Positions 38,270-50,246 are shown, counted from the first letter of the stretch. The stretch: DNA of 64,000 nucleotides from Adiantum capillus-veneris (GCA_014529385.2 CM043943.1:101369855-101433854), one strand, 5' to 3'. Program-made: numbers and translations. Notes: generated from the letters alone by a model not told the origin.

Positions 38270-38470
38270 CCCGGCGTCGCTAAAAGCGTCGCTACGAGAG
38301 CGTCGCTATATGCGTCGCTATAGGCGTCGCTATAGGCGTCGCTATATAGCGACGCTCATAGCGACGCCTATAGCGACGCTTATAGCGACGCTCTCACAGA
38401 AGAGTATAGCGACGCATATAGCGACGCTACAGAGCCATAAATAGCGACGCATATAGCGACGCCTGAGAGA
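38270..38470. repeat. Left subterminal repeat array of the CACTA element
   Basis: More than fifteen copies of GCGTCGCTAT or its complement ATAGCGACGC at intervals of 12-15 bp, some forming long inverted repeats (about 38305-38400). Confidence 0.95.
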
Positions 38471-38826
38471 ATATTTTTTTGGTGGCAGGGCATTGAATGC
38501 CTGCCACCCATCAACCATATTGTACTTGATTCACTTTTTAAAAAAAGTGCAAAGGTAAATAATAGACCCAAAATAGTCACCCACAAGACGCATTGTTTGC
38601 AAAATTGACAATTGTACACATCATAGACAAACTGAATTGATTGGCAAATGTAATAATGACAATTGTACAACATCATAGGCATAAAGAATTGATTGGAAAA
38701 AGGAATTGCGGTGACAAATGTAATAATATACATGGTTCAAAAAGACGTATAAAATCCGTCTCATGATACATAAGCTATGAGAAACCCTAAACTAATGCTA
38801 TCTAGCTACGGCTAAACTGACGTCGT

Positions 38827-40022
38827 CTAATCAGACGTCTCATCGCGTCCAAGCGGCGTATCTGTCGGATTCTGCAAAAAAAGACAATAAGACAGTTTTC
38901 AGTAAGTATAAACATATAACGACATTTATAAAACAATACAAAAAATAAAAAAGAGTAAACCCTAATACTAACCATGCCGCTGCGAGAACTGAGAATGTCC
39001 ATCAGGGCGTTTAAGCCCTTCCTGCCTGCGTACTCGCGCTCGTACGGTGTGGGATCACGTCCTGTCATCGACCACTGTCAAAACATACAAAGATTTCATT
39101 ATGTTAGAACTAAAAAACTCATAAACCCTAAACTATCGAACATGCATAAAGAGCAATGTGAAAAGACTTACAAAATCGGCCTCAAATGATGCCCATCCAC
39201 CGCTCCCCAAGTGGTGCGAGCTCCCTGCCTCTACTCGCGCTCTGGCTGCATCCTTTTGTTGCTTCCACTTGTCGGGATTCTCGCGCGCTGCTTTCTTCGC
39301 ATTCTTCCAATCTTCTTTGGCCAGCCAATCTGGCCTATTCCACCCATTCTTGATTGCTTTTTGCACTTCGGAACGCTTGTGTTTGCAGTATTCGCGCATT
39401 CGAATCTTCATCAGGTCTTCATTGAAGCGCTGATCCCGTGTTGGAACGGGAAACTCATCATGAAGTATGCTGATGACTCTGTTTTTTAAATCACTTGGTA
39501 CTTCACTCCATTTGTTTAGTATATAGTGTCTAAACAGCTGAGAGCAAAGACCACGCATGCGCGAGATCACCTTCTTGCCGTCATCATCCATGATGATGCC
39601 GCCGCTGATGTCGACGGAGTAAGGCAAGCCCTCTGGCCGGTGACGCGTGAACCTGGGTGTCCCGGCAGGGGTCTCTAGCGGCGTGTCGATGGGGGTACGG
39701 ACGTCAGGTGTCTCCACCGGCGTCTGGGCCCCGAAGCGAGGAGTGTCGAGTGGGGTGGCTCCTGGCGGAGTAGGTAGAGGTGTGCAGCTTCTAGGAACAG
39801 TCAGCCGTGCAAAACCTGGCGTAGACGGCGATGCTGTGGCTGGTGTGGGGGCGGGCAAAGAAGGGGAGGGTAAAGAGCCTCGTCGAACACGAGGCGGTGT
39901 GGAGGCATCGGTGGCGGAATCCCCACAACAACCGCCACCGCCACCACTAGAGCGCCGGTGTCTAGAAGAGTGTGACGCTCGTCTCGTCGACGCCGAAGCT
40001 TCATCTGGAATGAACTGTGCCA
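38827..40022 (-). CDS. CACTA second gene, Transposase_24/TNPA-like protein
   Basis: Three exons on the minus strand: about 40022-39172, 39074-38973 and 38871-38827, with GT-AG junctions (donor GTAAGT at 39171, acceptor TTTTGACAG; donor GTTAGT, acceptor TTTTTTTGCAG). The N terminus is Ser/Arg/Pro-rich with repeated TP and ETP motifs. Then comes the conserved core (SVDISGGIIMDDDGKKVISRM, HYILNKWSEVPSDLKNRVI), a basic helical stretch (MREYCKHKRSEVQKAIKNGW, KEDWKNAKKAARENPDKW), and a tail DFWSMTGRDPTPYEREYAG. This fits the plant transposase family PF03004. No in-frame ATG lies before the core. The open frame begins where TNP2 stops, next to ATTCCAG at 40005, so the transcript may be an alternative splice form sharing TNP2 5' exons. 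Confidence 0.78.
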
Positions 40023-42389
40023 GCTATTTCCACCTCATCAACTATGTGAATAAGAAGATGCACCTGAATGGTTAGCATTGTAGTAGGAAAATGTTTCTCA
40101 AACATGCACACAAGCTCCGCAGCATTTAGTTTGGCGAATGGTATGGAGTCTACGTCGATCTCCTTTTGTGAGATCCATTGCACCAGCTTTGCAAGTTTGT
40201 AGATTGTGTTACGGATGTCGAGAGACAAACATCCCTCAATGGCAACCGGTAAAATAAACTGTAAAGTATGTGCAGCAATGATATTAAAGTCCACATTTTA
40301 TGCAATGATATTAAAGTCCACTATGAACGTACCTGACACATTTTATGCCAATCGTGTGACTTCAAACCGGTAAGCTTTCCTTCTTTAGTAAAACACGTTC
40401 GGAGCGAGTGCATTACGCCAGTGGGGGTCCGCAAAGATCGAATGGCCTCTTTTACTTTGCGTTCTTGGGCTCCTGTGAAAATCCATGGTGCTTTAGGAAG
40501 TTTTATCGATCCATCAGACGCTGTTTGCGGCCAATATTGCTCCATACGATCCACATTTCTAAGGTCAACTCTGGCTCCCAAAGTATCTTTCTTGCCGGTC
40601 AAATGGTCCCATAGTAGATTACCCACATTCTTGAATATGTGCATTGGATCGAGCAAGTGATTGATCACGAGTCGAGGCCAGTATGGTAACTCGTACCATA
40701 GAGATAGTCTCTTCATCCCTGGAGGCAATCCGTCATCGCACATCTCCTTCTGCTCTAACCATGCTTGTGCAGACATCCTTGGTGGCTCTCTTCCCAAAAA
40801 GCCGTCGCGTAACACATGATTCTCCGGAAGATACGCTTGATGACCTTCGTAGATTTTCTTCTTCAGTGAGGGTGCCCTACGTGCATTCAGTCTAGGTCCA
40901 CATGTGACACATGCTCTGTATCCGCTTGTTTGAAGCCCTGCATGTATACACATGATAATAGATCAACTATGGGGAAAAACCAGATTTACAGTGTCTGAGA
41001 GAGGAGTGTCAATAGATCACCTGAGCATTCTGTTAGCCCGGGATAGTCATGCATGGTCCACATTAGAATACCTCTGATCAAAGCATTCCGTCGTCCTGTG
41101 TGTCGGCTCATATCCACCACCTCTATGCCAATCCACAATTGTTGTAGCTCTTCCAATAGTGGACGAAGATACACATCCATATTCCCCACTTTATATCGCC
41201 CTGGCACAATCAAGCTTAGCCATAGGTGCCCCTTCTTCGTAGTCAACCACGGGGGAATGTTGTAGTTGACGATGACAACGGGCCATACACTGTAAGATGT
41301 TGATCTTTGACCAAATGGATTTACGCCATCCATAGCCAGGCCTAAGCGCAAATTTCGAGCTTCCCTGGCAAAATCCGACCATGTTCCATCTATATGTTTC
41401 CAGGCTGCGCAATCTGCAGGAATTCGTAGCACACCATCCGAAGATTTATTCTCCCCATGCCATGATGCTAGGGCGGCCATGGACTTACATTCGAAGAAAT
41501 GCTTGATGCGAGGAAGCAAAGGAAAATGTCGCAAAACCTTTTGTGGAATTTTTGTCCCGTGGAGATCTACTCGATATCTTTCGGAATCACATTTCGGACA
41601 CTTCTCCATGTCTGTGTATTCCCCTCTGAAAAGAATGCAGTCATTAGGACAAGCGTGGATAGAATTGTAATCCATCCCCAAGTTTCGCAAAATCTTTCTT
41701 GCTTCATCTCGGGAATCTGGCATCACATTGTCAGCTGGTAGAATGTGCTCTTTCAGCAATCTACACAACATAAAAATATGATACAGTCGTGTAAAACTCT
41801 ATCAGATCATTATACACCATGAGTTCTATTAAAGTAAACTAATTGTAATAGATCACCTGAAAAGCGCTGTGACGCTAGTGTCACTCCATCCAAACTTTGC
41901 TTGCATGTTGAGAAGAACCAGGAGTGCTTTCAATCTAGACATACGTGCTCCATTATACAATGATGTATCGGCTTCACTTTTCATATCATCATAGATAAGC
42001 CTTTCTGAATCCATGATCGTCTCGATCATTTCATCAATCTCGGGCTCAAACATTGCCTCGTTGGGAATGTGCTCTGTATGATCATCCCCCGAGCTGTCAG
42101 AGGCTACATCTTGTGGCCTCACATATGCTGCTTGACCAAAGCGCCTGCGAATACGTCTATTGGGTTGCAAGATTGCTGCTTGTTGGCCAGCGTCAGAGTC
42201 CGACGAGTTATAATTGGCAACAACTCGATCTATAATAGATGGATCGAACTCGCCAAATTCACGAACGTGCTGCAAAGAAACACGTCTTGTCCGTCGCACA
42301 GCATGCTTGCATTGATTACAAGGACATAAGACCCTCGTTGAGAGATAGGTGTTTCGGTTGGACGGTCCCACATCCTCGTCGCTACTCAT
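40001..42389 (-). CDS. CACTA transposase TNP2-like (Transposase_21), C-terminally shortened
   Basis: Four exons with consensus junctions and an unbroken frame: 42389-41857, 41760-41021, 40937-40333 and 40258-40001, giving about 711 residues. Exon 1 has a Cys-rich transposase-associated region (CPCNQCKHAVRRTRR). Exon 2 onwards carries the Transposase_21 core (CPNDCILFRGEY, CPKCDSERY, DGVNPFGQRSTSYSVWPVV, YNIPPWLTTKKGHLWLS, VGNMDVYLRPLLEELQQLW), then GYRACVTCGP and DPMHIFKNVGNLLWDHLTGK. Exon 4 is DUF4218-like (FILPVAIEGCLS... VHLLIHIVDEVEIAG). It stops at TVHSR where the family continues with RWMYPFER, so the C-terminal part is missing. A small tandem duplication lies in the intron near 40290. 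Confidence 0.9.
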
Positions 42390-42451
42390 AATGAGGATAA
42401 AAAACTTATAACCTAGACAACAAATTTAATATTCTATTGGCATTCTTCGTC

Positions 42452-42509
<58 letters not shown>

Positions 42510-42890
42510 ACCTCACATTCTCTAGTCATGTCCAATCCCCGCACACCTCGGTCTAGAGGTGCACGGAGATCAGAACCACCGGGTTATAATCTCGTCTTTA
42601 TTGGTCAATACCTATATTTGTGGGTACAAGAAATCTAGACACCCACGTCTACATGATACTGCATGTAGTGGACAAAATCCCTTTGCCTCTTCTCTAGCTG
42701 TAGCACTTCACTTCATCTTAACATCTTTTCACAGTAGATCTTTTCACTGTTCGTCTAACTCTAAACCCTAAACCGTAAGTAATTCTTGCGTGGACTCGAT
42801 CTAACGTAAATAAGCGTAAATCTAAATAAACGTAAATCTAACTAAAAATAAAGCTAAATCTAATTTAACGTAAGTCTAATGACTAGAGGT
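42390..42890. other. 5' region of the CACTA transposase gene with (CT)26 tract
   Basis: A pure TC run at 42455-42507 lies about 70 bp upstream of the TNP2 start and could be 5' UTR. On the plus strand, 42529-42640 contains a short frame (MSNPRTPRSRGARRSEPPGY) ending in a stop; I cannot say whether this is captured sequence. AACGTAAATCTAA-type short repeats follow at 42800-42880 and again at 43100-43180. Confidence 0.6.
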
Positions 42891-42893
42891 TGT

Positions 42894-43092
42894 CTAGATG
42901 GTCATTGTGTCGGGGATGTAGTGACTCTTGCCGCCCTGAAGATCCACCTTCTTCCCTATCTTCTGAAGACATTTCACCAGTACTTTTGGATCGACGGAGC
43001 CCACTATGAGTGAAGGCAGCAATACCCTATATTCCATTGAGGGCTTTCTTCACCCGCTTCATGCAGGCATCGCAGTCTATGGAGACCCGCAT
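42894..43092 (-). pseudogene. Captured HMA (heavy-metal-associated, HIPP-like) domain fragment
   Basis: On the minus strand from 43092: MRVSIDCDACMKRVKKALNG, where CDAC matches the metal-binding CxxC of HMA domains and the preceding RV.IDCDAC / following VKKAL.GI are typical of plant HIPP proteins (RVxMDCxGCVxKVKKAL). After a stop at 43027 and a frame change, VGSVDPKVLVKCLQKIGKKV follows, matching the second half of the domain (G.VDP..VL.K..K.GKK.), and ends at 42894. Together it is one HMA domain with a short lesion at its centre. It lies between the CACTA subterminal repeats and TNP2, in TNP2 orientation, flanked by AT-rich intron-like sequence. Confidence 0.72.
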
Positions 43093-43660
43093 CTAATCTA
43101 ATATAACATAAATCTAAATCTAGCTTAAATAAATGTAAATCTAGTTAAAAATAAACCTAAATCTAATTTAATGTAAGTCTACATATAACCTAATCTTTAA
43201 CGTCTTTTAAAATAGTTTCCTACGACGTTATAACTCTCTTCTTCCTGTGTGTGTGCGCGTGTGTGGATGTGTGTGCCAATAAAAAGAGATAAATGGTATA
43301 ACCTTTCTATCACCCATGCCAAGTATGATAGATTGATTATGCCATTTCTCTCTTGAATAATAGGTCTTCAGTTCAACTCCTCGTCGACTAGATCTTTAGG
43401 TCTTTTAATTTTAATTAGTTTCCTACGACGCTCCCTTAGTTTCTCTTTCTTTCTCTCTCAATGTGTGTGCGTTTTTTTGGATCGTATGCATGTTTTCTTT
43501 CTCTTTTCCTCTCTCAATGTGTGCGTTTTTTGTTTATGCATGTTCTCTCTCTCTTTTCCTCTCTCAATGCGTGCGTTTTTTGTTTATGCATGCTCTCTCT
43601 CTCTTTTTCTCTCTCAATGTGTGTGTGCATTCTTTGTTTATGTATGTGTGTGCGTTTTTG

Positions 43661-43698
<38 letters not shown>

Positions 43699-43818
43699 AA
43701 CACTATATGTGTGTGTGTATGTGTGTGTGTGTGAGAGAGAGAGCGAGGGAGAGAGAAAGAGGGGAAGGGAACATGAGAATGAGGAGAGGGAAGGAGCATA
43801 CCTGTCTCTCCTTCCTCT

Positions 43819-43858
<40 letters not shown>

Positions 43859-43859
43859 G

Positions 43860-43896
<37 letters not shown>

Positions 43897-43985
43897 GGGA
43901 GAGCGTTACCTGCTCTTTGCTTGAGGGCGCCGAAAAACTCAGATCTGAGATCTGAGTTTTTGGGCGCGCTCGGTTATTTTTTTTA
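43093..43985. other. Non-coding right arm of the CACTA element, microsatellite-rich
   Basis: Contains TC run 43663-43695, TG runs 43709-43733 and 43823-43854, GA run 43865-43893, and three near-copies of CTCTCAATG-GTGCGTTTTT between 43460 and 43640. No supportable ORF. Confidence 0.75.
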
Positions 43986-43989
43986 CCCC

Positions 43990-44135
43990 AGCTGGCGTCG
44001 CTATGAGCGTCGCTATAAGCGTCGCTATGAGCGTCGCAAATTTCTTTGTAAATTTGCGACGCTCATAGCGACGCTTATAGCGACGCTCATAGCGACGCCG
44101 GGAATTTTTTTTTTGAGCGTCGCTGTGTGAGCGTC
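43990..44135. repeat. Right subterminal repeat array of the CACTA element
   Basis: GCGTCGCTATGA / TCATAGCGACGC words arranged as a near-perfect inverted repeat around AAATTTGCGACG (44037-44066). Same motif as the left array. Confidence 0.95.
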
Positions 44136-45066
44136 GCTAATGTGAAGAGCCTCTTGTAGTGTCTCTTACTCTAATTTCTCTAATAGATTAGTAAGATTCA
44201 ATTAGTTTTAAGAAGGATATGTGTGTGTGTGCTATCTCTTACTCTAATCTCTATAATAGATTAGTAAGATTCAATTAGTTTTAAGAAGGATATGTGTGTG
44301 TATGTGCTATCTCTTACTGTTATCTCTCTAATAGATTAGAGTAAAATTCTAATAGTTTTAAGAGGGATATGTGTGTGTGTGTGCTATCTCTTACTCTAAT
44401 CTCTCTAATAGATTAGTAAGATTCAATTAGCTATGTGTGTGTGCGTGATATCTCTTACTCTAATTTCTCTAATAGATTAGTAAGAGTCAATTAGCTTTAG
44501 AAAAGGATGTGTGTGTGATCTCTTTTACTCTAATCTTTCTAATGGATTAGTAAGATTCAATTAACTTTAGAAAAAATGTGTGTGTATGTTTTCTCTTACT
44601 TTAATCTCTCTAAGTATACCTACTCTCTATAGTAAATACATCTTCACTATTAACTTATGCATAGTTAATTGAAAGTTAATACATAAGAGAACACATCATA
44701 TTCTTATTATACATGATGAAACTCTCATTCACCAATTTTATTGTCAATTAGATTAAGTAGAATTTTGAATAATACTAAAAACTGATTTAGTTGAAGTATA
44801 GAAATTGAAGTTAGATTGGATTAGAAATGTCATGCATAAAAGTAATACAGTCCTAAACTTTCACTCATAGTTTACACACTTAATGTTTGATTAATTATGA
44901 TTAACAAATATGTGATGTATAGAAATTAGATGTAGAACAAAAACACTAAGTGTGAATCCGAGTTGGCGAGGGTTCAACTACAGATTCTCTTTGGAAACAA
45001 GGAGATTACTAGGGAAATTGACCAATTTAAAGTTCTAAGTGTATAACATAAGTGTAGTACAAAAAG

Positions 45067-45261
45067 ATGGCTCCAAAGCGTTCTCGAACACAAGGCGCTA
45101 ATGATCATGAAGCTGGTACAAGTAACGGTGGAACCCCTGCGGAACATGCTATGTCTCCACCAATCGGACCAATCGGAGCTATGGTACAGGTTAGTATTGC
45201 AGTTTCAAGTTATGCATCATTGCATCTGCGAGACCATATGAATATATTATTTACCTTATGA
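45067..45261 (+). CDS. ORF inside the 3' LTR of element B (partner of 30994)
   Basis: 64 codons starting MAPKRSRTQG, with EAGTSN and SPPIGPIGAMVQ, and the same strong donor (CAG|GTTAGT) at 45189/45190. The matching acceptor ends at 46217. Differs from the 5' LTR copy at 9 residues; all changes are substitutions and no stop has arisen. Confidence 0.6.
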   Translation: MAPKRSRTQGANDHEAGTSNGGTPAEHAMSPPIGPIGAMVQVSIAVSSYASLHLRDHMNILFTL

Positions 45262-46280
45262 AAAGAAAACACGGACCGAAACCACGGGGCTTAACCCCAA
45301 GAAACTCGGTATATGTTTGACAAGTAGGAAAGATTGTCTGGTTAAATTGGCTGCTATAGGAAAGAATGTTTATCCAAAACCTTCGGTATGGTTTCTCTCA
45401 AGTCTCTCTACTTATTAGCACTGGCATTATGTGGTAGTTACCGAGACGTGAGATGACGCCCAGGATGGCATCGCTGATGCTGTGGTGGGAGTACACCCAG
45501 ATTAGCCCAGCTGGATACTGCAGTTTTGTTTTTCCGTGGCGTGAGGATGACGCCCAGATTGGCACCATTGTTGTTGTGGCGGGAGTACGTCCAGATTAGC
45601 ACAATGAGTACTTGTCGAGCGGTATGGGACGCTCATGAGGACAAGGGTTTTTATAAATAATGTATATACCAATCGGACATAATAGCGCCAGTAGAGATTC
45701 TTGAGTGAACCTAATCCAAGGGTTGTTGGTTTAAAATTGGACGACTTCTTGTTTGACTATTGTTTGTAATACTGTTTGAAGGGCTGTTTTAACGAACCAG
45801 TATCATAAATAAAGTAAAGGAACATGTATGTTTAAACAGTCTGGTAGTAATTAGATAACAAACGAAGGGTGAGTGTGGTGTGGAAAGTGGGAGAATGATA
45901 CCCCGACAATATCATTCTATGGACGTGTGGACCCGATGAGTCGGGTAACTTTCCAATGCTAGAAATTGTTTTTTTAAAGTCATAAATCTGAAAAGAGACA
46001 AACCTTGGCGGCTGTGCTTCTGAAACATGGGGAAAAAAGCGTACAGGTTGGTCACTCTAAGATTTATACTTTTAGGTATAATTGATTATAGATAGTTTTT
46101 AGATTGGGTTATGGTGGTCACGCTCCGCCATAGCGAGATACGACCAATCCTTCACTAACGGTTCATGCCCGTGGCTACGTAGTAGCTAAGGCAATGTTCG
46201 TTGGTTTTTCTTTTCAGGATTGGAGACCTATCAAAGGTACTCTGCTCCTCTCAAAAAGGGAGCAGGGACCTCACACAAAA

Positions 46281-49200
46281 ACATGAAAAACAAATAAAAA
46301 AACTATCCTTCTCCAGACATGGAAGCAACTAAGCTAGAAGCTTATTAGAATTTGGTAAGAATCACGCAAGAAATGCTGGAAAAACAAAAACCCAAGATTG
46401 AAAGTATCACAAAACCTGAAGAGCTTGTGGTAAGAGACACTAAAGAAAAACTCGATGTGGTGGAAAAACCCCACCTTGAAACAAAAGAGCCAGAACTTAT
46501 AATGTTGGATAGCAAAGATGTCTTAGATGGAATTCCATTCATAGAGGAAGACTAGCCAGGACACTTATGGAAAAAGGTTAGAGAGATCAATGATGGGAGC
46601 CTAACTCTAAAGTCAGCTCTTATCGAGGAAGTTTCGTTAGATAACCTACCTTCTGCTGTGAACATGGATGTACAATCCTTGTACGGGGATTGCAGTTCTG
46701 AAGCTTCAGGAATGTCGAAACCATTGACCATGAAAACATTATCCTCTTACTTGGGAGATCACAAAGATGAATCCATAGTGTGTAAGACCACTCAAGTAAA
46801 AAGAGCTGAATATACCCTAGAAGTAGACACATTCATTCAATCAATTCTACACCCATCCAATGCACTCTTACCTTGGGAGAACTATTAAAACTCAGACCAT
46901 ACTTATGGAATGATCTGCAGAAAACCCTAGAGAAGGTGGGGATAACGGGGTTAATATCCAAAAATTTGAGAAAAATGAAAAATGAAATGGACAACAAAGA
47001 GATTCGATCTGTTCCCATGAACAAAGTGGGAGAATATTATGAAGGGGAAGAAGGAAACACCACCCTCTTAGTGGAATATAATGACATTGAAACCGTGGCG
47101 ATACTAGATAGTGGAGCAGCCATAGCCATAGCCACTAAAGCAGTGTGGGAATCCTGGGGACAATCAGCCATTAGACAAACTCAAATGAAATTGCAATTGG
47201 CTAACAAACACATTGAGAGACCATGAGGGCTGCTTGAAAAGGTGATAGTCAATTCCTGTGGAATTGAATATCAACACACTTTTGCCATAGTAGACTTTGG
47301 AGAAAAACTCAATTATGAAATCATATTGGAAAGACCTTTCATGCGACAGGTACAGCTTATCCAATATTGGGAAAACAATTATCTGTACTTGAAGCAAGTG
47401 GGATCTATAACAAGAGTAAATCTAAAAGATCTCACTTATAGAGATGTCTTGAAAACTCCCATACAGGAGTTTGATTCAGTCTCTTCAGCTGAAACTAAGC
47501 TTCCATCCTGGTTTAACAAAGACACTCCTTTTTGAATGTGTGGAGCTTCAGAGAATGATAGTTTAATACAAGAAGAATGTATTCTAGAAAGGGACTGCAC
47601 AAAGACTAAGTACTTGAACCCTTTCAGGAGCATTTATTTGAGCCATTCGAGTGGACTCAAATTTTAGTGACAATGGATGTATGTGTGAATACGTTTATGC
47701 CTACTCAATTTTGCAATGAGGATGGCTACGACATAATTTTTATCCAAATGATTTCAACCCTCAACATTGAAGACAAAAATGAGGAACCCAGGGACTTAAT
47801 GAAAGCTCAACAAGTCTTTTCAGAACTATACTACGATGCAACAGATGAGTTAGATAAACACTCAACTACCTCCAGAGGTTCGGGGTCAGAAAAAGAACAT
47901 TTGAGAGCTAAGCTACTCTTGAAAGGAGGGCACGAAATTTTTTTTGACTTTCCCAACCAAAAATTGAGAAGACATAAATGGTATAGGCGAAAAAGAGACA
48001 CCAGAAATGTGAAAACACGACCTATGCCATTAGTCTCTAGTAGGACACAATTCCTGATACAGATAGATGCAAATGATTGTGTTAGCAGATATCCTTCAAA
48101 CAAAAATTCAAAAATGTCTAAAACATCGCAAAAATCAAGGAAGGATACTCAAGCAAACCCACATGATTTGAGTTGAGCGTACAAAGAATATCAAGAGTTT
48201 AAAAAAATCTCTAAAGGAGATATATACGATCGAAATGGAAACCATGGAAGAGGATGGTAAGGATGTAATGAGCGTTCCATCCCATTACAAAAAGTATACT
48301 CTCCAAGATCAAAAAGTTATAGTCGAGCAACCTGTAGGGAACCACGTAAACAGGGTGAGTCCTACGAAGGGCTTGAAAATGCTAAAAAGATAGACCTGGC
48401 TGAATCGGGAGAAGAGCCTAGACTTGCTTACATTGCGAATGACCTAACAAAAGAAGAAGAAGAGCTCTTGCTGAGCTTGTTAAAGGAATACCGAGGTATC
48501 TTCGCTTGGTCTTACAAGGATCTCAAGGGCGTTTATCCAAATATTTGTCTACATACCATACCCATGAGAGATGATGCAAAACCAAGTAGACAAAGTCCAT
48601 ATACGTATAATGAAACATTGGCTAGGAAGGTAAGAGAAGATATTGAAAAACTAAAGGAAGCCGAATTCATTTACAAAATTGAACACACAGATTGGGTGTC
48701 TCCAATTGTGGTAGTACCCAAGAAGAATAGAAAATTACGAGTGTGTGTTAATCTCAAAAAGGTGAATGCAGCTACCATTAGGGACAACTTTCCTCTTCCA
48801 ATCACTGAGCATGTTTTAGAAGGAGTTGCAAGAAAAGAAGCTTACAGCTTCTTAGATGGCTTTTTGGGATACGATCAACTTTTGGTTGACCCAAAAGATT
48901 AGCACAAAATTGCTTTTGCAATAGAATGGGGTATTTTTGCCTATCGGGTTATGCCGTTTGGGTTAACTAATGCTCCAGCCACATTTCAAAGGTTGATGAG
49001 CCATGCTTTTAAAGAATATCTTAGGAAATTCTTAGAAGTATATATGGATAATAAATGCGTACATTCATCGATCCCGGCTGATCATTTTGAACACCTTAAA
49101 AAGGTATTAAAAAAATGTAGACTTTATAGGATTTGCTTAAGTTCTGAAAAAGTACACATTTATGGGTAGACAAGGAAAATTTCCTGGACATATAGTGTCT

Positions 49201-49409
49201 AAAAATGGCATAGCTACTGATATTGAAAAAATTCATGTCATTTCTGATTTTCCTAGACCAACAATAGTCAAAGGGGTACAAGCATTCATGGGGCATTGTG
49301 GATATTACCGACGGTTCATCTACATGTACTCTATAATTTCAAAACCCATGTATAGCTTAATTACACACTTTGAGTGGACCGAGGCATGTGAATAAACCTT
49401 CATGACGTT
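46281..49409 (+). pseudogene. Element A protease and reverse transcriptase (resumes after element B)
   Basis: A linker region (46330-46560, Lys/Glu-rich) leads to an aspartic protease at 47060-47340: VEYNDIETVAILDSGAAIA, where DSGA is the intact active site, then IILERPFMRQ. After a variable region, the RT begins near 48450 (LLKEYRGIFAWSYKDLKG), with DWVSPIVVVPKKN, RVCVNLKKVNAATIRDNFPL, YSFLDGFLGYDQ and MPFGLTNAPATFQRLM. The catalytic box is VYMDNKCVHSS (49041-49052), with Asn replacing the second Asp. It ends in FMGHCGYYRRF and THFEWTEACE just before the second insertion. Stops at 47224, 47533, 48174, 48899 and 49166. Confidence 0.9.
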
Positions 49410-50246
49410 GTGAAGGATTGGGGGACTGGCCTCTACAAAACCTCAAACCAACACCAAGAAAAGAGGATGAAGAGTATAGCTCTCTCGAGATAATATGGGA
49501 TGATCTTCTCTCACTAATTTTCTCAATTTGACACACACTTAACCTTGACTAGCCTCGACTAGCTCCGATTAGCTTCCCTCTACACCGCTACAACTCCCAC
49601 TACACTCCATTGCACTCAAAGACACCAAGGAAGCAATAAAATCAAGGAAAAAAGTGAGAAAAAAACCATGGAAATCTCTGCACTTTTGACCATAACTAAA
49701 AGAGCTTCACTTTTTTTCAAACGCCCTTCCATGTGCTAGTAGGGCTTCTATAGGCGCTCCCATATATACACATAGCTTGACCAAAACCCACTCAAATCAA
49801 GCTTAATCTGAAAACCCACAAAGTTCAGAAAAAAAAACAAAAAAATTGATGGAAAACTTGGGGGAAACCTTTCCCTTTGATATATGTACAAGCAAGGCAT
49901 TGCAGCACATAGTTTACCCTCGACTAGCTGCACCACAAGGAGCTGCACACACCATAGCCACCATACCTCAAAACAAGATGAAGAGAGGTCAATATGCAGA
50001 GCTAAGCACCCACTTTCATCATCCCATTGAGGAGAGACACACTCTCAACTCACCACATCGGGCCCTCGACTAGCAAGACAGGCTGCTCTACTCCCAAACG
50101 CCTCTATCTCTCGTGGCAATCAAGGCTTCTTGCTGCTAGATCTTCCTCTGTCAAATCCCCCACTCACTCACGACCTCAAGCTAATAGAAACTCCGTTTTG
50201 TTCATATTTTTCAAGTACTAAGTGACTCTTTCAAGTTTCGACACGT
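49410..50246. repeat. Left part of an LTR-like insertion (element S) in element A
   Basis: Starts TGTGAAGGATTGG and pairs with 62443-62636, which ends ACGTCACA; the TGTGA/TCACA ends are inverted. ACGT flanks the outside on both sides (49405-49408 and 62637-62640), and A's coding frame resumes cleanly. Together the two parts make about 1.03 kb, the size of a solo LTR. A TATATA-containing patch lies near 49763. No coding potential. Confidence 0.72.

Larger units (their letters stand above)
38204..44161 (-). mobile_element. CACTA (En/Spm) DNA transposon, 5958 bp, with captured HMA fragment
   Basis: Terminal inverted repeats CACTACAAGAGG (38204-38215) and CCTCTTGTAGTG (44150-44161), flanked by the 3-bp duplication TCT (38201-38203, 44162-44164). 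Subterminal regions 38270-38470 and 43990-44135 are packed with AGCGACGC/GCGTCGCT words in both orientations, the expected transposase-binding arrays. Both coding units lie on the minus strand. Sharp ends, perfect TIRs and intact exon junctions indicate recent insertion into the 3' LTR of B. Confidence 0.97.
29511..46275 (+). mobile_element. Element B: chromovirus (Ty3/gypsy with chromodomain), 5' LTR truncated
   Basis: Layout: truncated 5' LTR 29511-32202, PBS 32204-32215, an extra ORF, gag, protease, RT, RNase H, integrase with chromodomain, polypurine tract 37143-37152, 3' LTR 37153-46275 split by the CACTA element. The LTR ends form an inverted repeat: TGTAAGGTC at 37153 and GACCTCACA before 46275. 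The first roughly 358 bp of the LTR are missing at the left side. Right flank is CAAAA (46276-46280); CAAAA also lies at 29500-29504, six bases left of the truncated LTR, so a 5-bp target duplication is possible. Confidence 0.92.
37153..46275 (+). repeat. 3' LTR of element B (about 3.16 kb, split by a CACTA transposon)
   Basis: Starts TGTAAGGTCTC, ends GACCTCACA. Removing 38204-44164 restores a continuous minisatellite unit. TATA box CTATAAATAG at 37761. Minisatellite copies at 37907-38203 and 44162-44612. The segment 37153-37511 has no counterpart left of the 5' LTR. Confidence 0.92.

Noticed and set aside
38270..38470. Dense GCGTCGCTAT repeats considered as a satellite or origin
   Set aside because: They lie just inside CACTA ends and recur at the other end, as subterminal transposase-binding repeats do.
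39647..40075. Plus-strand 142-codon Gly/Val-rich frame inside the CACTA element
   Set aside because: Antisense shadow of the Pro/Thr-rich N terminus of the TNPA-like protein.
43461..43924. Three overlapping Cys/Ser/Leu-rich frames with apparent signal-peptide-like hydrophobicity
   Set aside because: They arise from TCTCTC and TGTGTG repeats in the CACTA right arm; all three frames are open at once, which is typical of low complexity.
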